Shown here one piece after another: positions 45,294-53,400 of a DNA stretch of 64,000 nt. The stretch lies in contig JAOIUY010000007.1 in the NCBI GenBank assembly GCA_028223755.1, positions 56,060-120,059 of the forward strand, given 5' to 3'. A program made the translations under genes and the position numbers. The first letter of the stretch is position 1, and each line of letters starts with the position of its first letter. The DNA is from Pseudomonadales bacterium (lineage in GTDB: Bacteria > Pseudomonadota > Gammaproteobacteria > Pseudomonadales > UBA7434). The notes under the pieces were generated by a model that did no database searches, was not told the origin of the DNA, and was given only the letters and a program-made list of their open reading frames with translations.

Positions 45294-45391
45294 TATTAAC
45301 TATGCAATTAACTCAATGCGTTTTGATAGTTATGTTAGTTGCAATAGTAATTAAATAATAAACTTACGACACACAATGATTGGATAAAAAT

Positions 45392-45967
45392 ATGTCAGAT
45401 GAAATAGGCAATGAAAAACTGGCTTCATGTTATGAAACCATATTGGCAGAGCTGGGCGAAGATCTCGATCGTGAAGGTTTATACAATACGCCGATGCGTG
45501 CGGCAAAAGCGATGCAGGCGATTACGCGTGGCTACCACCAGTCATTAGACGACATTGTTAACGGTGCGGTTTTTGAATCAGGCACTGACGAAATGATTGT
45601 TGTGAAAAGCATTGAACTTTACTCTATGTGCGAACATCATATGCTGCCGTTTGTTGGTACTTGTCATGTCGGTTATATCCCTAATGGCAAAGTGTTGGGT
45701 TTATCTAAGTTCGCAAGAATTGTGGATATGTATTCGAAGCGTTTTCAAATTCAAGAAAGGTTAACTCGACAGATTGCCGATGCGGTTTTATCAGTGACTG
45801 GCGCTAACGGTGTTGGGGTTATTGTTGAGGCCAAGCATATGTGCATGATGATGCGCGGTGTAGAAAAACAAAAATCGGTGATGGGCTCATCAGTTATGCT
45901 AGGCGAGTTCCGTGAATCCTATAATACTCGACAGGAATTTCTACGTTTATTAGGTGACCTCAGCTAA
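45392..45967 (+). CDS. folE: GTP cyclohydrolase I
   Basis: First step of tetrahydrofolate synthesis, GTP to dihydroneopterin triphosphate. 191 residues: [19 protein letters not shown] near the N-terminus, the zinc and catalytic motif [32 protein letters not shown], and [14 protein letters not shown] with the third zinc Cys. Type I enzyme, complete. I use ATG 45392; a TTG 12 bases earlier is in the same frame. The lipoprotein gene starts 25 bases after its stop. Confidence 0.97.
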   Translation: MSDEIGNEKLASCYETILAELGEDLDREGLYNTPMRAAKAMQAITRGYHQSLDDIVNGAVFESGTDEMIVVKSIELYSMCEHHMLPFVGTCHVGYIPNGKVLGLSKFARIVDMYSKRFQIQERLTRQIADAVLSVTGANGVGVIVEAKHMCMMMRGVEKQKSVMGSSVMLGEFRESYNTRQEFLRLLGDLS

Positions 45968-45992
45968 TTTTTTTGCTCAACTCGGAAGGCGA

Positions 45993-47528
45993 ATGAAATA
46001 TTTATTATCACTATTGGTTTTATTCGGTTTATTGGCTTGCGAGGCAGAGTCAGACCCTGACAATGCGGGTGGCTCATCGAATAACTGCCCTAATGTTGGT
46101 GATTTAACGGTAGAAAAATCTTCTGGGCTGGGCACTAGTGGCCGCTGCCTAATTAGCGGCACATTAACGCAAACCGCTACTTTAAACGCCAGTACACAAT
46201 GGCACCTCAATGGCCCGCTGATTATTGGCGACGGCAGTTCCAGCCCTATATTAACCATAGAGGCTGGCGTTGAAGTTTTTGCTGGAGCCGACGGCGCCAA
46301 CCTTGATTATATTTATATTGCACCGGGCGCTTCTATTAATGCTATCGGCTCTGTGAATGACCCTATCATTTTATCCTCTGATGACGAAGACTACGAAGGC
46401 AGCGGCGAGTGGGGCGGGTTAATTATCGAAGATACCGCTGCCACGTCTGGGCAAGTTCGGTTAGAGCATTTGGTTGTCACTGAAGCCGGTGGCGAAGTCG
46501 TTATTGGCAACAATAGCTATGCCGATAATATTGTATTAGAAGGCGTGCATGACGATACTTTTTTGCAATTTATTCAGTCACATGACTCTGCTAGAGATGG
46601 TATTCGATTGCAGTCTTCAGAAAGCACCGCCAATCAAGCACGCCTCAGCTGGCTGTTAATTACAGGCGCTAATCGAGATGGCCTCTCCTACAATCATTTC
46701 AGTGGTTTAGTAAAAGATCTATTAGTTATCCATCGCCCATCGCTTTACGACGGGGTCAATGGTGGACGCGCAGGTATTTATGCGGCCAATAGTGATTCAC
46801 AACCGTTGTTCGTTAATGTCACGTTAGTCGGTCGAGATCCGACAAGTAATAATTCTATTTCGACTGAGGAGCGCGAAGTCGGGGTTATCTTTGCCGAAAA
46901 CAGTAGCCAGTTTCGAATGGCGAATACGCTGATATTGAATTTTCGCAATGGTTGCTATGAAGTCGATGCGACTTCAGATCTCTCGATTGTCAGCTTAAGC
47001 AGTGCTGATTTAACGCAAAGCTTTATGGGTGGGGTTCATTGCGGGCATGAAAACTCGGGGCTAGCAGGCAATATTTTTGTACCGTTTTTATTGCGTAGCG
47101 GTGCAGAAAATTTTTCTGACACTGTGCTTAATGACGGCATACAGTTTTATGGTAGTACCGCTTTTAATTTTTATGGAGAAACCAACCCATCAACGGCGAT
47201 TACATCGACTTGGTACTTAATAAGCATAGGTGGTCTTTTAAATGACCTCGTCGTTAATACTAGTAATACCTTAGATGCTTTTGCCAACGGTGACACGAAT
47301 GGGGATAGTACTGTGAATGCCGATGATGTTGATTTTCAGCCTTTACTCAACGAGGCGGCCCCCTTCTTTGGTAGCGTTACAGGCTCGGCGGTCACTTCGC
47401 AAGGTTATGACTTAACGAATGTTGGTGTTATTAGAAATGAATCGAGTGAGCTGGCCAATCAATTTGATGGCTGGACCTTACAAGCCGGTGGCGTCTTTCC
47501 TCAAGAGGTGACTGGCTTTGCACCTTAA
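45993..47528 (+). CDS. Large lipoprotein with beta-helix repeats and a dockerin-like EF loop
   Basis: 511 residues. Signal peptide MKYLLSLLVLFGLLAC with Cys16 as lipidation site, so probably outer-membrane anchored. The body is rich in Ile/Val strands and Asn/Gly/Ser turns, suggesting a right-handed parallel beta-helix (LTIEAGVEVFAGAD, GEWGGLIIEDTA, VRLEHLVVTEAGG), as in many surface adhesins and parallel-helix enzymes. Near residue 435-447, DTNGDSTVNADDVDF has the spacing of a calcium-binding EF/dockerin loop. ATG 45993 is chosen because GGAAGG lies a few bases ahead; an earlier start overlaps folE. Function unknown; no catalytic site seen. It converges on rpiA. Confidence 0.65.
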   Translation: MKYLLSLLVLFGLLACEAESDPDNAGGSSNNCPNVGDLTVEKSSGLGTSGRCLISGTLTQTATLNASTQWHLNGPLIIGDGSSSPILTIEAGVEVFAGADGANLDYIYIAPGASINAIGSVNDPIILSSDDEDYEGSGEWGGLIIEDTAATSGQVRLEHLVVTEAGGEVVIGNNSYADNIVLEGVHDDTFLQFIQSHDSARDGIRLQSSESTANQARLSWLLITGANRDGLSYNHFSGLVKDLLVIHRPSLYDGVNGGRAGIYAANSDSQPLFVNVTLVGRDPTSNNSISTEEREVGVIFAENSSQFRMANTLILNFRNGCYEVDATSDLSIVSLSSADLTQSFMGGVHCGHENSGLAGNIFVPFLLRSGAENFSDTVLNDGIQFYGSTAFNFYGETNPSTAITSTWYLISIGGLLNDLVVNTSNTLDAFANGDTNGDSTVNADDVDFQPLLNEAAPFFGSVTGSAVTSQGYDLTNVGVIRNESSELANQFDGWTLQAGGVFPQEVTGFAP

Positions 47529-47536
47529 TTTTTATG

Positions 47537-48217
47537 TTAGGCGCGCATCGTTTTTACGCCGTCTTTAGTCCCGAGTAATAATACATTAGCTGGACGCATA
47601 GCAAATAAGCCGTTGGTCACTACGCCAGTGATATTATTAATTACTCTCTCGATTTCTAATGGGTTTTCAATTTTTAAATTACGCACATCAAGAATATGAT
47701 TGCCGTTATCGGTAACCACGCCCTCGCGATAAACGGGCATACCGCCAAGGCCGGCTAATTTTCTAGCGACATAACTTCTTGCCATCGGAATGACCTCAAC
47801 AGGTAGTGGAAAATCACCTAGCACGCCAACCACTTTGCTTTCGTCGGCGATGCAAATAAATTCTTTCGCTACTGCGGCAACAATTTTTTCGCGTGTTAAA
47901 GCTGCACCGCCACCCTTAATAAGATGTAAATGGTCATTTGCTTCATCGGCGCCATCAATATAAAAATCGATTTCTGACACATCATTTAAATCTAACACTT
48001 TGATGCCATGTTCGCGCAATCGGGCTGAGCTAGCTTCTGAGCTAGAGACCGCTGCGCGAAAATGCCCTTTTATTTTTGCTAGCGCATCAATAAAAAAGTT
48101 AACCGTTGACCCCGTCCCTACACCGACCACACTGTCATAGTCGAGCTTGGCTTGAATTAATTGCACTGCTGCATCAGCAGCATCGCTCTTGAGTTGATCT
48201 TGAGGTTGTAGTGTCAT
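47537..48217 (-). CDS. rpiA: Ribose-5-phosphate isomerase A
   Basis: Interconverts ribose 5-phosphate and ribulose 5-phosphate. 226 residues. Family motifs: [63 protein letters not shown] and the closing [11 protein letters not shown]. Catalytic residues Asp and Glu in these blocks are intact. Complements transketolase in the nearby pentose phosphate genes. Terminal convergence with the lipoprotein leaves only eight bases between the stops. Confidence 0.97.
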   Translation of the reverse strand: MTLQPQDQLKSDAADAAVQLIQAKLDYDSVVGVGTGSTVNFFIDALAKIKGHFRAAVSSSEASSARLREHGIKVLDLNDVSEIDFYIDGADEANDHLHLIKGGGAALTREKIVAAVAKEFICIADESKVVGVLGDFPLPVEVIPMARSYVARKLAGLGGMPVYREGVVTDNGNHILDVRNLKIENPLEIERVINNITGVVTNGLFAMRPANVLLLGTKDGVKTMRA

Positions 48218-48613
48218 GTTTGCTCTCTTATTAAAGCGTTTTCTTTATAAAAATTTGATGGCGTCAGTTAATGTTAAACGCAGTTCTCACTTTCGATGCT
48301 AGAGGCTGTGTGCGTAGTCACAGTTTCAAGGCGGTGCAAAGTTTATTTTTACTCGGTTCTCTAGAATAAAAATATCAATCACTTTTTTATTCACCTTCCC
48401 ATCAACCCTTACGAATCAATCAAAGTTATTGAATACTCATGGATACTTACTACGCCACCTGTTTAGTTTTCGTTTTAGCGACTTTAGCAACGGCACTTGC
48501 ACCGATGCTCTCAGGATTATTTTAGCCGCGCTTTTAACGTCTTCATTATTTGCCATTATATGATGCGCACCTCTATCGTGTGAATTAAATAAGTCAGAAT
48601 CACGATTTAATCA
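48218..48613. other. rpiA-fau spacer with a possible tiny membrane ORF
   Basis: About 396 bases. On the plus strand it contains a 28-codon ORF (48439-48525, annotated separately). The rpiA promoter is expected near its left end. Nothing else recognisable. Confidence 0.5.
48439..48525 (+). CDS. Possible 28-residue hydrophobic small protein
   Basis: ATG 48439 to TAG 48525 encodes a 28-residue peptide starting MDTYYATCLVFVLATLATAL and ending SGLF, which would form a single membrane helix. No good ribosome site is seen upstream, and the frame could be chance. It is included because it is the only coherent frame in the gap and is strongly hydrophobic. Confidence 0.25.
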   Translation: MDTYYATCLVFVLATLATALAPMLSGLF

Positions 48614-49234
48614 TCAGCAACGAAATATCCGCATGGGTGTTACTACACCATTTAGCGGCATATCCCACTTTTCTGTAGGGACCTTTTTTACTTCTTGTAA
48701 TATATGGCCGAGACCGAGGCTTTTAAGTCCTTGTCTTCTGCGCTTGCTGCTACTCGATAAAAAGCGATCATAGTATCCGCCGCCACGGCCTAAGCGATTG
48801 CCGGTTCGGTCAAAGGCCACTAGCGGCACTAAAATTAAATCGAGTGATATCGCTTTAGCAATTCTTGAAGCGCATTGGGGTTGCTTGATTCCCCATGGGC
48901 CGTTAACCAGTTGCGTTTGGCGTGTATAAGGCGTGAAGCGTAGCGATTTTTTTGGCGTTAGCACAGGAAGATAGACGTGCTTACCGAGTGCCCATGCTAT
49001 TTGGTGAATAATCGCAGGGTCAATTTCACCGTCGTTAGGTAGGTAACTGGCAATATGTTTGGCGCGATTAAACTCAGGGCAGCGTTTAAGCATCTTACCC
49101 AACTGTCTAGCTTGCGAATGTTGTTGGAAAGAAGGCAATGCGCGACGTGCGGCACGATAGTGTTGACGCAATTCACTTCGGCGCTTAGCCAAGTGGTTGT
49201 TTTTCTTAGTTGTCAAACAATCAAAAAATGCCAT
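48614..49234 (-). CDS. fau: 5-formyltetrahydrofolate cyclo-ligase
   Basis: Recycles 5-formyl-THF to 5,10-methenyl-THF with ATP. About 206 residues, slightly longer than the E. coli protein. Conserved: RRSELRQHYRAARRAL basic helix at the start, IASYLPNDGEIDP, LPVLTPKKSLRF, PLVAFDRTGNRLGRGGGYYDRFL and MPLNGVVTP. Start ATG 49234 is uncertain, as a GTG at 49261 is in the same frame and neither has a clear ribosome site. It follows 6S RNA and zapA, the common gammaproteobacterial order. Confidence 0.93.
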   Translation of the reverse strand: MAFFDCLTTKKNNHLAKRRSELRQHYRAARRALPSFQQHSQARQLGKMLKRCPEFNRAKHIASYLPNDGEIDPAIIHQIAWALGKHVYLPVLTPKKSLRFTPYTRQTQLVNGPWGIKQPQCASRIAKAISLDLILVPLVAFDRTGNRLGRGGGYYDRFLSSSSKRRRQGLKSLGLGHILQEVKKVPTEKWDMPLNGVVTPMRIFRC

Positions 49235-49318
49235 CTGCTTACTTATCAGTGATGATTCCACTCAATTGAAACGTTATTGTATAAGACGATGAGTTTTTTG
49301 TCGCTGCACAGTGTCAGC

Positions 49319-49363
49319 GGTGATATATCGGTAGGTGACGTATCGATAGGTGACGAATCGGTA
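49319..49363. repeat. 15-bp tandem repeat between 6S RNA and fau
   Basis: Three units (49319-49333, 49334-49348, 49349-49363) follow GGTGACGTATCGGTA with two to four changes each; a fourth partial copy may start at 49364. Confidence 0.7.
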
Positions 49364-49399
49364 GATGAATTACGGGAAAGGAGAAAATAAAAAAGCAAA

Positions 49400-49588
49400 T
49401 AGGAACACCCCAAGGTACCGCTGTCATTAGCGGCCTCGAACCGAAAAGGTTCAAGGTGGTGGATCCTGCAGTAGTTCAGGCTTCTCGGTCATGCCGAGCA
49501 TGCACACAGCTACCAACGAGGAACCTCCGAGTTGGTAATATCGGCTCAAGGACATGCTGACTGGCGAATACCCCAGGGAGTTCGCACT
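49400..49588 (-). ncRNA. ssrS: 6S RNA
   Basis: RNA that mimics an open promoter and sequesters sigma70 RNA polymerase in stationary phase. On the minus strand the conserved stretches appear in order: a closing stem between 49569-49583 and 49403-49417 (GAACTCCCTGGGGTA with its partner), GAGCCGATATT, a central segment with CATGCTCGG and CCGAGAAGCCT, then CACCTTGAACC and GGTTCGAGG. The order zapA, ssrS, fau matches gammaproteobacteria. A T-rich stretch after the closing stem, read on the minus strand, fits the 3' end. Ends are estimated to within several bases. Confidence 0.92.
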
Positions 49589-49671
49589 TAGTGTAAACCA
49601 TCTTGAGTATGACTTAAATGAAAGATATCGAGCATTTACATTTTATGGACGCACTTGCTAAAACAAAAAGT

Positions 49672-49986
49672 CTACATTTCCATTTGTTTGGCGCTTTGTA
49701 ATGCGTTATCGAGCTTTTTATTGAGTGTTTTTAGCATGCTTGAAGTTTCTTTGCCGGCCACTTGATCTTTAGTTTGTAAAAGTTCATGCATTAAATTAAG
49801 GCCGGTCATAATTGCAATACGCTCAAGGCCAATGACTTTGCCATTATCGCGAATATCACACATGCGTTTATCCAGTTGAGCGGCGGCGTTAATCAGGCTC
49901 TCCTGCTCATCGGCGGGGCAAGAGACTTGAAAGTCCTTGTCAAGAATTTGTACATTCACGGTGCTGATTTCGTTGCTATCGGTCAT
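49672..49986 (-). CDS. zapA: Cell division protein ZapA
   Basis: Stabilises the FtsZ ring. About 104 residues from ATG 49986: VNVQILDKDFQVSCPADEQESLINAA in the N-terminal domain and a C-terminal coiled-coil (GLNLMHELLQTKDQVAGKE...). The AGGA five bases ahead and similarity to the E. coli start favour 49986, but ATG 50031, four bases overlapping the preceding gene, has GGAG ahead and is an alternative that adds 15 residues. It sits upstream of 6S RNA, as in most gammaproteobacteria. Confidence 0.92.
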   Translation of the reverse strand: MTDSNEISTVNVQILDKDFQVSCPADEQESLINAAAQLDKRMCDIRDNGKVIGLERIAIMTGLNLMHELLQTKDQVAGKETSSMLKTLNKKLDNALQSAKQMEM

Positions 49987-50027
49987 TTTTTCCTGCTTAG
50001 GCGGCACAGTGCCCCTTGATAATTCGG

Positions 50028-50234
50028 TCATTCGCCAGACTCCATGGATTTAAGTCGAGTAATCATCGATTCGACTTTAGTGCGTGCCGTCTCGTTTTTG
50101 ATCAACAGTTGACGACGTTCGTTGCTCCATTCGCTTTCGCGACCACGCAGCGATTTATTTTCTTTATCGAGCGATGAGCAAAGTGCGATGAGTTTATCGA
50201 GCTTGGCTTCAAGGTGCTCTAACTTATCTTTCAT
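50028..50234 (-). CDS. TIGR02449-type coiled-coil protein
   Basis: 68 residues, almost entirely a coiled coil: MKDKLEHLEAKLDKLIALC, KENKSLRGRESEWSNERRQL. It resembles the small TIGR02449 family found next to zapA in Pseudomonas relatives. It may help cell division like ZapB, but this is inferred from position and the coiled coil. Its stop overlaps the upstream-most zapA ATG by four bases, so the two genes are probably coupled. AAGG is eight bases before the start. Confidence 0.82.
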   Translation of the reverse strand: MKDKLEHLEAKLDKLIALCSSLDKENKSLRGRESEWSNERRQLLIKNETARTKVESMITRLKSMESGE

Positions 50235-50559
50235 GGTCTGGCCTTGGTGTGGTGTGCAGTCCCTATTGGCAAAATATTGATCTGAGACTTCCTGCTCAGA
50301 TTGGCTTCCCGTTCGCTGTTAGTTACTTATGTTGCTCATTATGACACGGTGTCTCACTAAACAGCTGCCCATTAGCCGCAGATAACAAACGGGTTGCTAA
50401 TATAGTTCGCAGCGCCAAGATGGTCAATAACTGTAAGTTTAAGGCGAATCGATGGTAAGTGATATATGGGTGATAATAGTGGTTCAGATATTGGCCCACA
50501 GTTCGTATAATCAGACTATTCTATGCCGTTTACGGCCCCATTTTATATTTAGGTTTTAA
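50235..50559. other. Divergent spacer between the zapA operon and ygfB
   Basis: 325 bases, no coding frame. It should carry the promoters of the two divergent operons. No operator or RNA family recognised. Confidence 0.45.
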
Positions 50560-51360
50560 ATGAATTTTCGCGACGCTCCAGCTCCCCAAAACTTTGATGA
50601 ACTTGCCGACTGGCTTCTTACTGTAAATAGCCAGTTTTCGCCTTCCGAGCTTCACGGCGCGATTGTAGGCGCGCTCTGTGGCGCAATGCGGCTGCCAGCC
50701 GAGCGTTGGGGGCAGTTTGGCTTTGCCGTTATGGGTGCCTCAGAAACCATTATTCACCAATTTAGAGAGCTGGCCGAGGCAGTATTGGGCGGTTTGGCGC
50801 GCGAACAGTTTGAGCTTTTGAGTGGCGAAGATATTGCATTTCAGCCATTTTTGCCCGATGACGATGAAACGATTGAGCAGCGCACAGAGTGTCTGAGTGA
50901 TTGGTGTCGAGGCTTTTTAGGTGGTTTTGCCGAAGCGCAGGTTTTTCAGCAGAAAAACGCCTTGCAAACAGAGTCTGGCGAGCGCTCGCTGGCAACATCC
51001 TTGCCGGACGCGGTGCAAGAGTCACTGACCGACCTGGCTGCGATTGCACAGGCGACGGTTGAGGGCGACGAAGATGAATACGATGACGACTATGAAGCCG
51101 AATTAAGTGATGCCCCGTTAGCGTTAGAATCCATTTTAACTGAAGACGGTGAGAGCTTTGAGTTTGAGGCCGCCGATGCCGAAGCGGCAGAGCGCAATTA
51201 CATGGAAATTATTGAATATTTGCGACTAGCCGCTATGACCGTCTTTAGTGAGCATGGCTGGGTTGAAATTCTTGAGCAGCAAAAAGTACCCGCTGCTGAT
51301 CAGCCGGCACCACCCGGAGCCACTAAGTTTTTGAAGTCGGGCAATAAAACCATGCATTAG
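50560..51360 (+). CDS. ygfB: UPF0149 (YgfB-like) protein with acidic insertion
   Basis: 266 residues versus about 190 in E. coli YgfB, an all-alpha protein; in Pseudomonas it has been linked to regulation of the ampD family. Family blocks: FSPSELHGAIVGALCGAMRL, LPDDDETIEQRTECLSDWCRGFLGGFAEAQ -type, and MEIIEYLRLAAMTVFSEHG near the C-terminus. Between them, about residues 165-215 are strongly acidic (EGDEDEYDDDYEAELSD, then more Glu/Asp), which accounts for most of the extra length. It is upstream of pepP, as in Pseudomonas. Confidence 0.87.
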   Translation: MNFRDAPAPQNFDELADWLLTVNSQFSPSELHGAIVGALCGAMRLPAERWGQFGFAVMGASETIIHQFRELAEAVLGGLAREQFELLSGEDIAFQPFLPDDDETIEQRTECLSDWCRGFLGGFAEAQVFQQKNALQTESGERSLATSLPDAVQESLTDLAAIAQATVEGDEDEYDDDYEAELSDAPLALESILTEDGESFEFEAADAEAAERNYMEIIEYLRLAAMTVFSEHGWVEILEQQKVPAADQPAPPGATKFLKSGNKTMH

Positions 51361-51481
51361 GCCAGTGCACTTAGTATCTGTATTCGCTAGCCCTTGATGC
51401 TCAATATAAAAATGAGCAGATAAACCAAGTGATTACATTGTTCGTATTACATTTAGGCTGCATTGAGCTAGCCGCAATAAA

Positions 51482-53371
51482 ATGGATCATCTTCAGATGA
51501 CAAAAAGAAATAAACCGTCAGCAGTGCCGACAATTAGCAAGCGCGAGTTTGAACGCCGCCGCCGTGAATTAATGTCACAAATGGAGACTGACAGTATTGC
51601 AATACTGCCGTCTGCAACCACTGTGATTCGCAACCGTGATGCGGAATTTAAATTTCGTCAAGACAGCGACTTTCATTACCTGACTGGTTTTAATGAGCCC
51701 GACTCAGTACTGGTGTTAGTGCCTGGTAGAAAGCATGGCCAATGTTTATTCTTTTGTCGCGAGCGAGATCGTGAGCGTGAATTGTGGGACGGTTATCGCG
51801 AGGGGCCGGAGGGTTTATGTCAGCACTTTGGTGCTGATGATGCATTTCCTATTACCGATATCGACGATATTCTTCTCGGCTTAATGGAAGGAAGAGAGCG
51901 AGTTTATTATTCCATGGGCAAGCGTCCGGAATTTGATAAGCGCGTGATGGACTGGATTAATGTGCTGCGTTCAAAAGCGCGATCGGGTGCGCATCCACCA
52001 GGAGAGTTTCTTGATCTAGATCATCTCTTGCATGATATGCGCTTATATAAAAGCGCTGCCGAATTACGCATTATGAAAGAAGCTGCCGATATTTCTGCTG
52101 CTGCGCATTTACGAGCGATGAAATTTTGTCAGCCGGGAATAATGGAGTATCAGTTAGAGGCAGAGTACCTTCATGAGTTTGCCTCACGCGGCGCACAAGC
52201 TGCCGCTTACAATTCGATTGTGGGGGCGGGTAAAAACGCCTGTGTTCTGCATTACGTAGAAAATGATGCTGTGGTTCGTGATGGTGATTTAGTGCTAGTT
52301 GATGCCGGTTGCGAGCTTAATTGTTATGCCTCAGATATTACTCGCACATTTCCTGCTAATGGACGTTTTAGTAAAGAGCAGCAGGCGCTCTATGAAATTG
52401 TACTTGATGCACAGATAGCTGCGATTGAAACCATTAAACCTGGTAGCCATTGGAATCAATCACACGATAAAACTGTACAAGTTATTACTCAGGGTTTGCT
52501 GGATTTAAATATCTTGCAGGGCGATTTAGAAGAGTTAATTGAAACCAAAGCTTATAGTCCTTTTTATATGCATCGCGCGGGTCACTGGATTGGCATGGAT
52601 GTGCATGATGTAGGTGACTACAAAGTGCATGATGAATGGCGAGTGCTTGAGCAGGGAATGGTGATGACGGTTGAGCCCGGTATTTATATTGCTGCAGACA
52701 ATAAAGATGTAACAGCAAAATGGCGTGGTATAGGTATTCGCATCGAAGATGATGTTGCAGTTACAGCACAATCATACGATGTGCTAAGTAACGAGGTTGT
52801 AAAGTCGGTCAGTGATATTCAACGCGTTATGCGTCGATCGACAAGCAGTGTCGTGCCGGATCCTGCGCAAATTGATTTTATTGGATCGATGGAGGGTGAC
52901 GAAAAGCCTGTAGTCAAAAAATCGGTAAAAAAGAAAGCTGCGAAAAAGAAAGCTGCGAAAAAGAAAGCGACAAAAAAATCCGTCAAAAAAGTAAATCAAA
53001 AACCGGTTAAGAAGGGCACTAAAAAAGTTGCTAAAAAAGTCATCAAAAAAGTTATTAAGAAGGCGGCAAAAAAATCTACAAAGAAAGTTGCTAAAAAACC
53101 TGTAAAGAAAAAGGCAATTAAGAAAAAGTTGACCAAGAAAAAAGTGGTAAAGAAGAAGTTAATAAAGAAAAAAGCAGTCACAAAATCAGTTAAAAAGGTT
53201 GCGGTTAAGAAAAAAACGAGTAAAAAAATTATAGCCAAAAAGAAAGTAGTAAAGAAGAAGCTGGTCAAGAAAAAAGTAGTAAAAAAATCGGTCGTGAAGA
53301 AAAAGGTTGTAAAGAAGAAAGCTATAAAGAAAAGAGTGGTAAAAAAGAAATCAGTCAGACAAAAAAGATGA
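51482..53371 (+). CDS. pepP: Xaa-Pro aminopeptidase with lysine-rich histone H1-like C-terminal tail
   Basis: 629 residues. Residues ~1-470 are a complete PepP of the metallopeptidase M24 family: ISKREFERRRRELMSQM, YLTGFNEPDSVLVLVPG, the metal ligands DAGCELNCYASDITRTF (two Asp), HRAGHWIGMDVHDVG (His), EPGIYI and IEDD (Glu). From ~477 to the end the protein is a Lys-rich repeat (KKKAAKKKAAKKKAT, then KKKVV, KKKLI, KKSVV, KKKAI units) in the same frame with no stop. The tail resembles bacterial histone H1-like domains that bind DNA. The frame is uninterrupted and the next gene starts 30 bases on. Such a tail is not part of usual PepP. Confidence 0.9.
   Translation: MDHLQMTKRNKPSAVPTISKREFERRRRELMSQMETDSIAILPSATTVIRNRDAEFKFRQDSDFHYLTGFNEPDSVLVLVPGRKHGQCLFFCRERDRERELWDGYREGPEGLCQHFGADDAFPITDIDDILLGLMEGRERVYYSMGKRPEFDKRVMDWINVLRSKARSGAHPPGEFLDLDHLLHDMRLYKSAAELRIMKEAADISAAAHLRAMKFCQPGIMEYQLEAEYLHEFASRGAQAAAYNSIVGAGKNACVLHYVENDAVVRDGDLVLVDAGCELNCYASDITRTFPANGRFSKEQQALYEIVLDAQIAAIETIKPGSHWNQSHDKTVQVITQGLLDLNILQGDLEELIETKAYSPFYMHRAGHWIGMDVHDVGDYKVHDEWRVLEQGMVMTVEPGIYIAADNKDVTAKWRGIGIRIEDDVAVTAQSYDVLSNEVVKSVSDIQRVMRRSTSSVVPDPAQIDFIGSMEGDEKPVVKKSVKKKAAKKKAAKKKATKKSVKKVNQKPVKKGTKKVAKKVIKKVIKKAAKKSTKKVAKKPVKKKAIKKKLTKKKVVKKKLIKKKAVTKSVKKVAVKKKTSKKIIAKKKVVKKKLVKKKVVKKSVVKKKVVKKKAIKKRVVKKKSVRQKR
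52910..53368 (+). repeat. A-rich repetitive coding tract for the PepP Lys tail
   Basis: About 460 bases of AAA/AAG codons alternating with Val, Ala, Ile or Leu codons. Many units are 15 bp (five residues, KKK plus two hydrophobic), others 12 bp. Composition differs sharply from surrounding genes. Confidence 0.85.
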
Positions 53372-53400
53372 TCAATTAAACAAACCCTTAGTAATATTTT

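Noticed and set aside
52996..53268. 90-residue Phe-rich minus-strand frame
   Set aside because: It is the complement of the PepP lysine-codon tract, so Phe codons arise from AAA/AAG. Not a gene.
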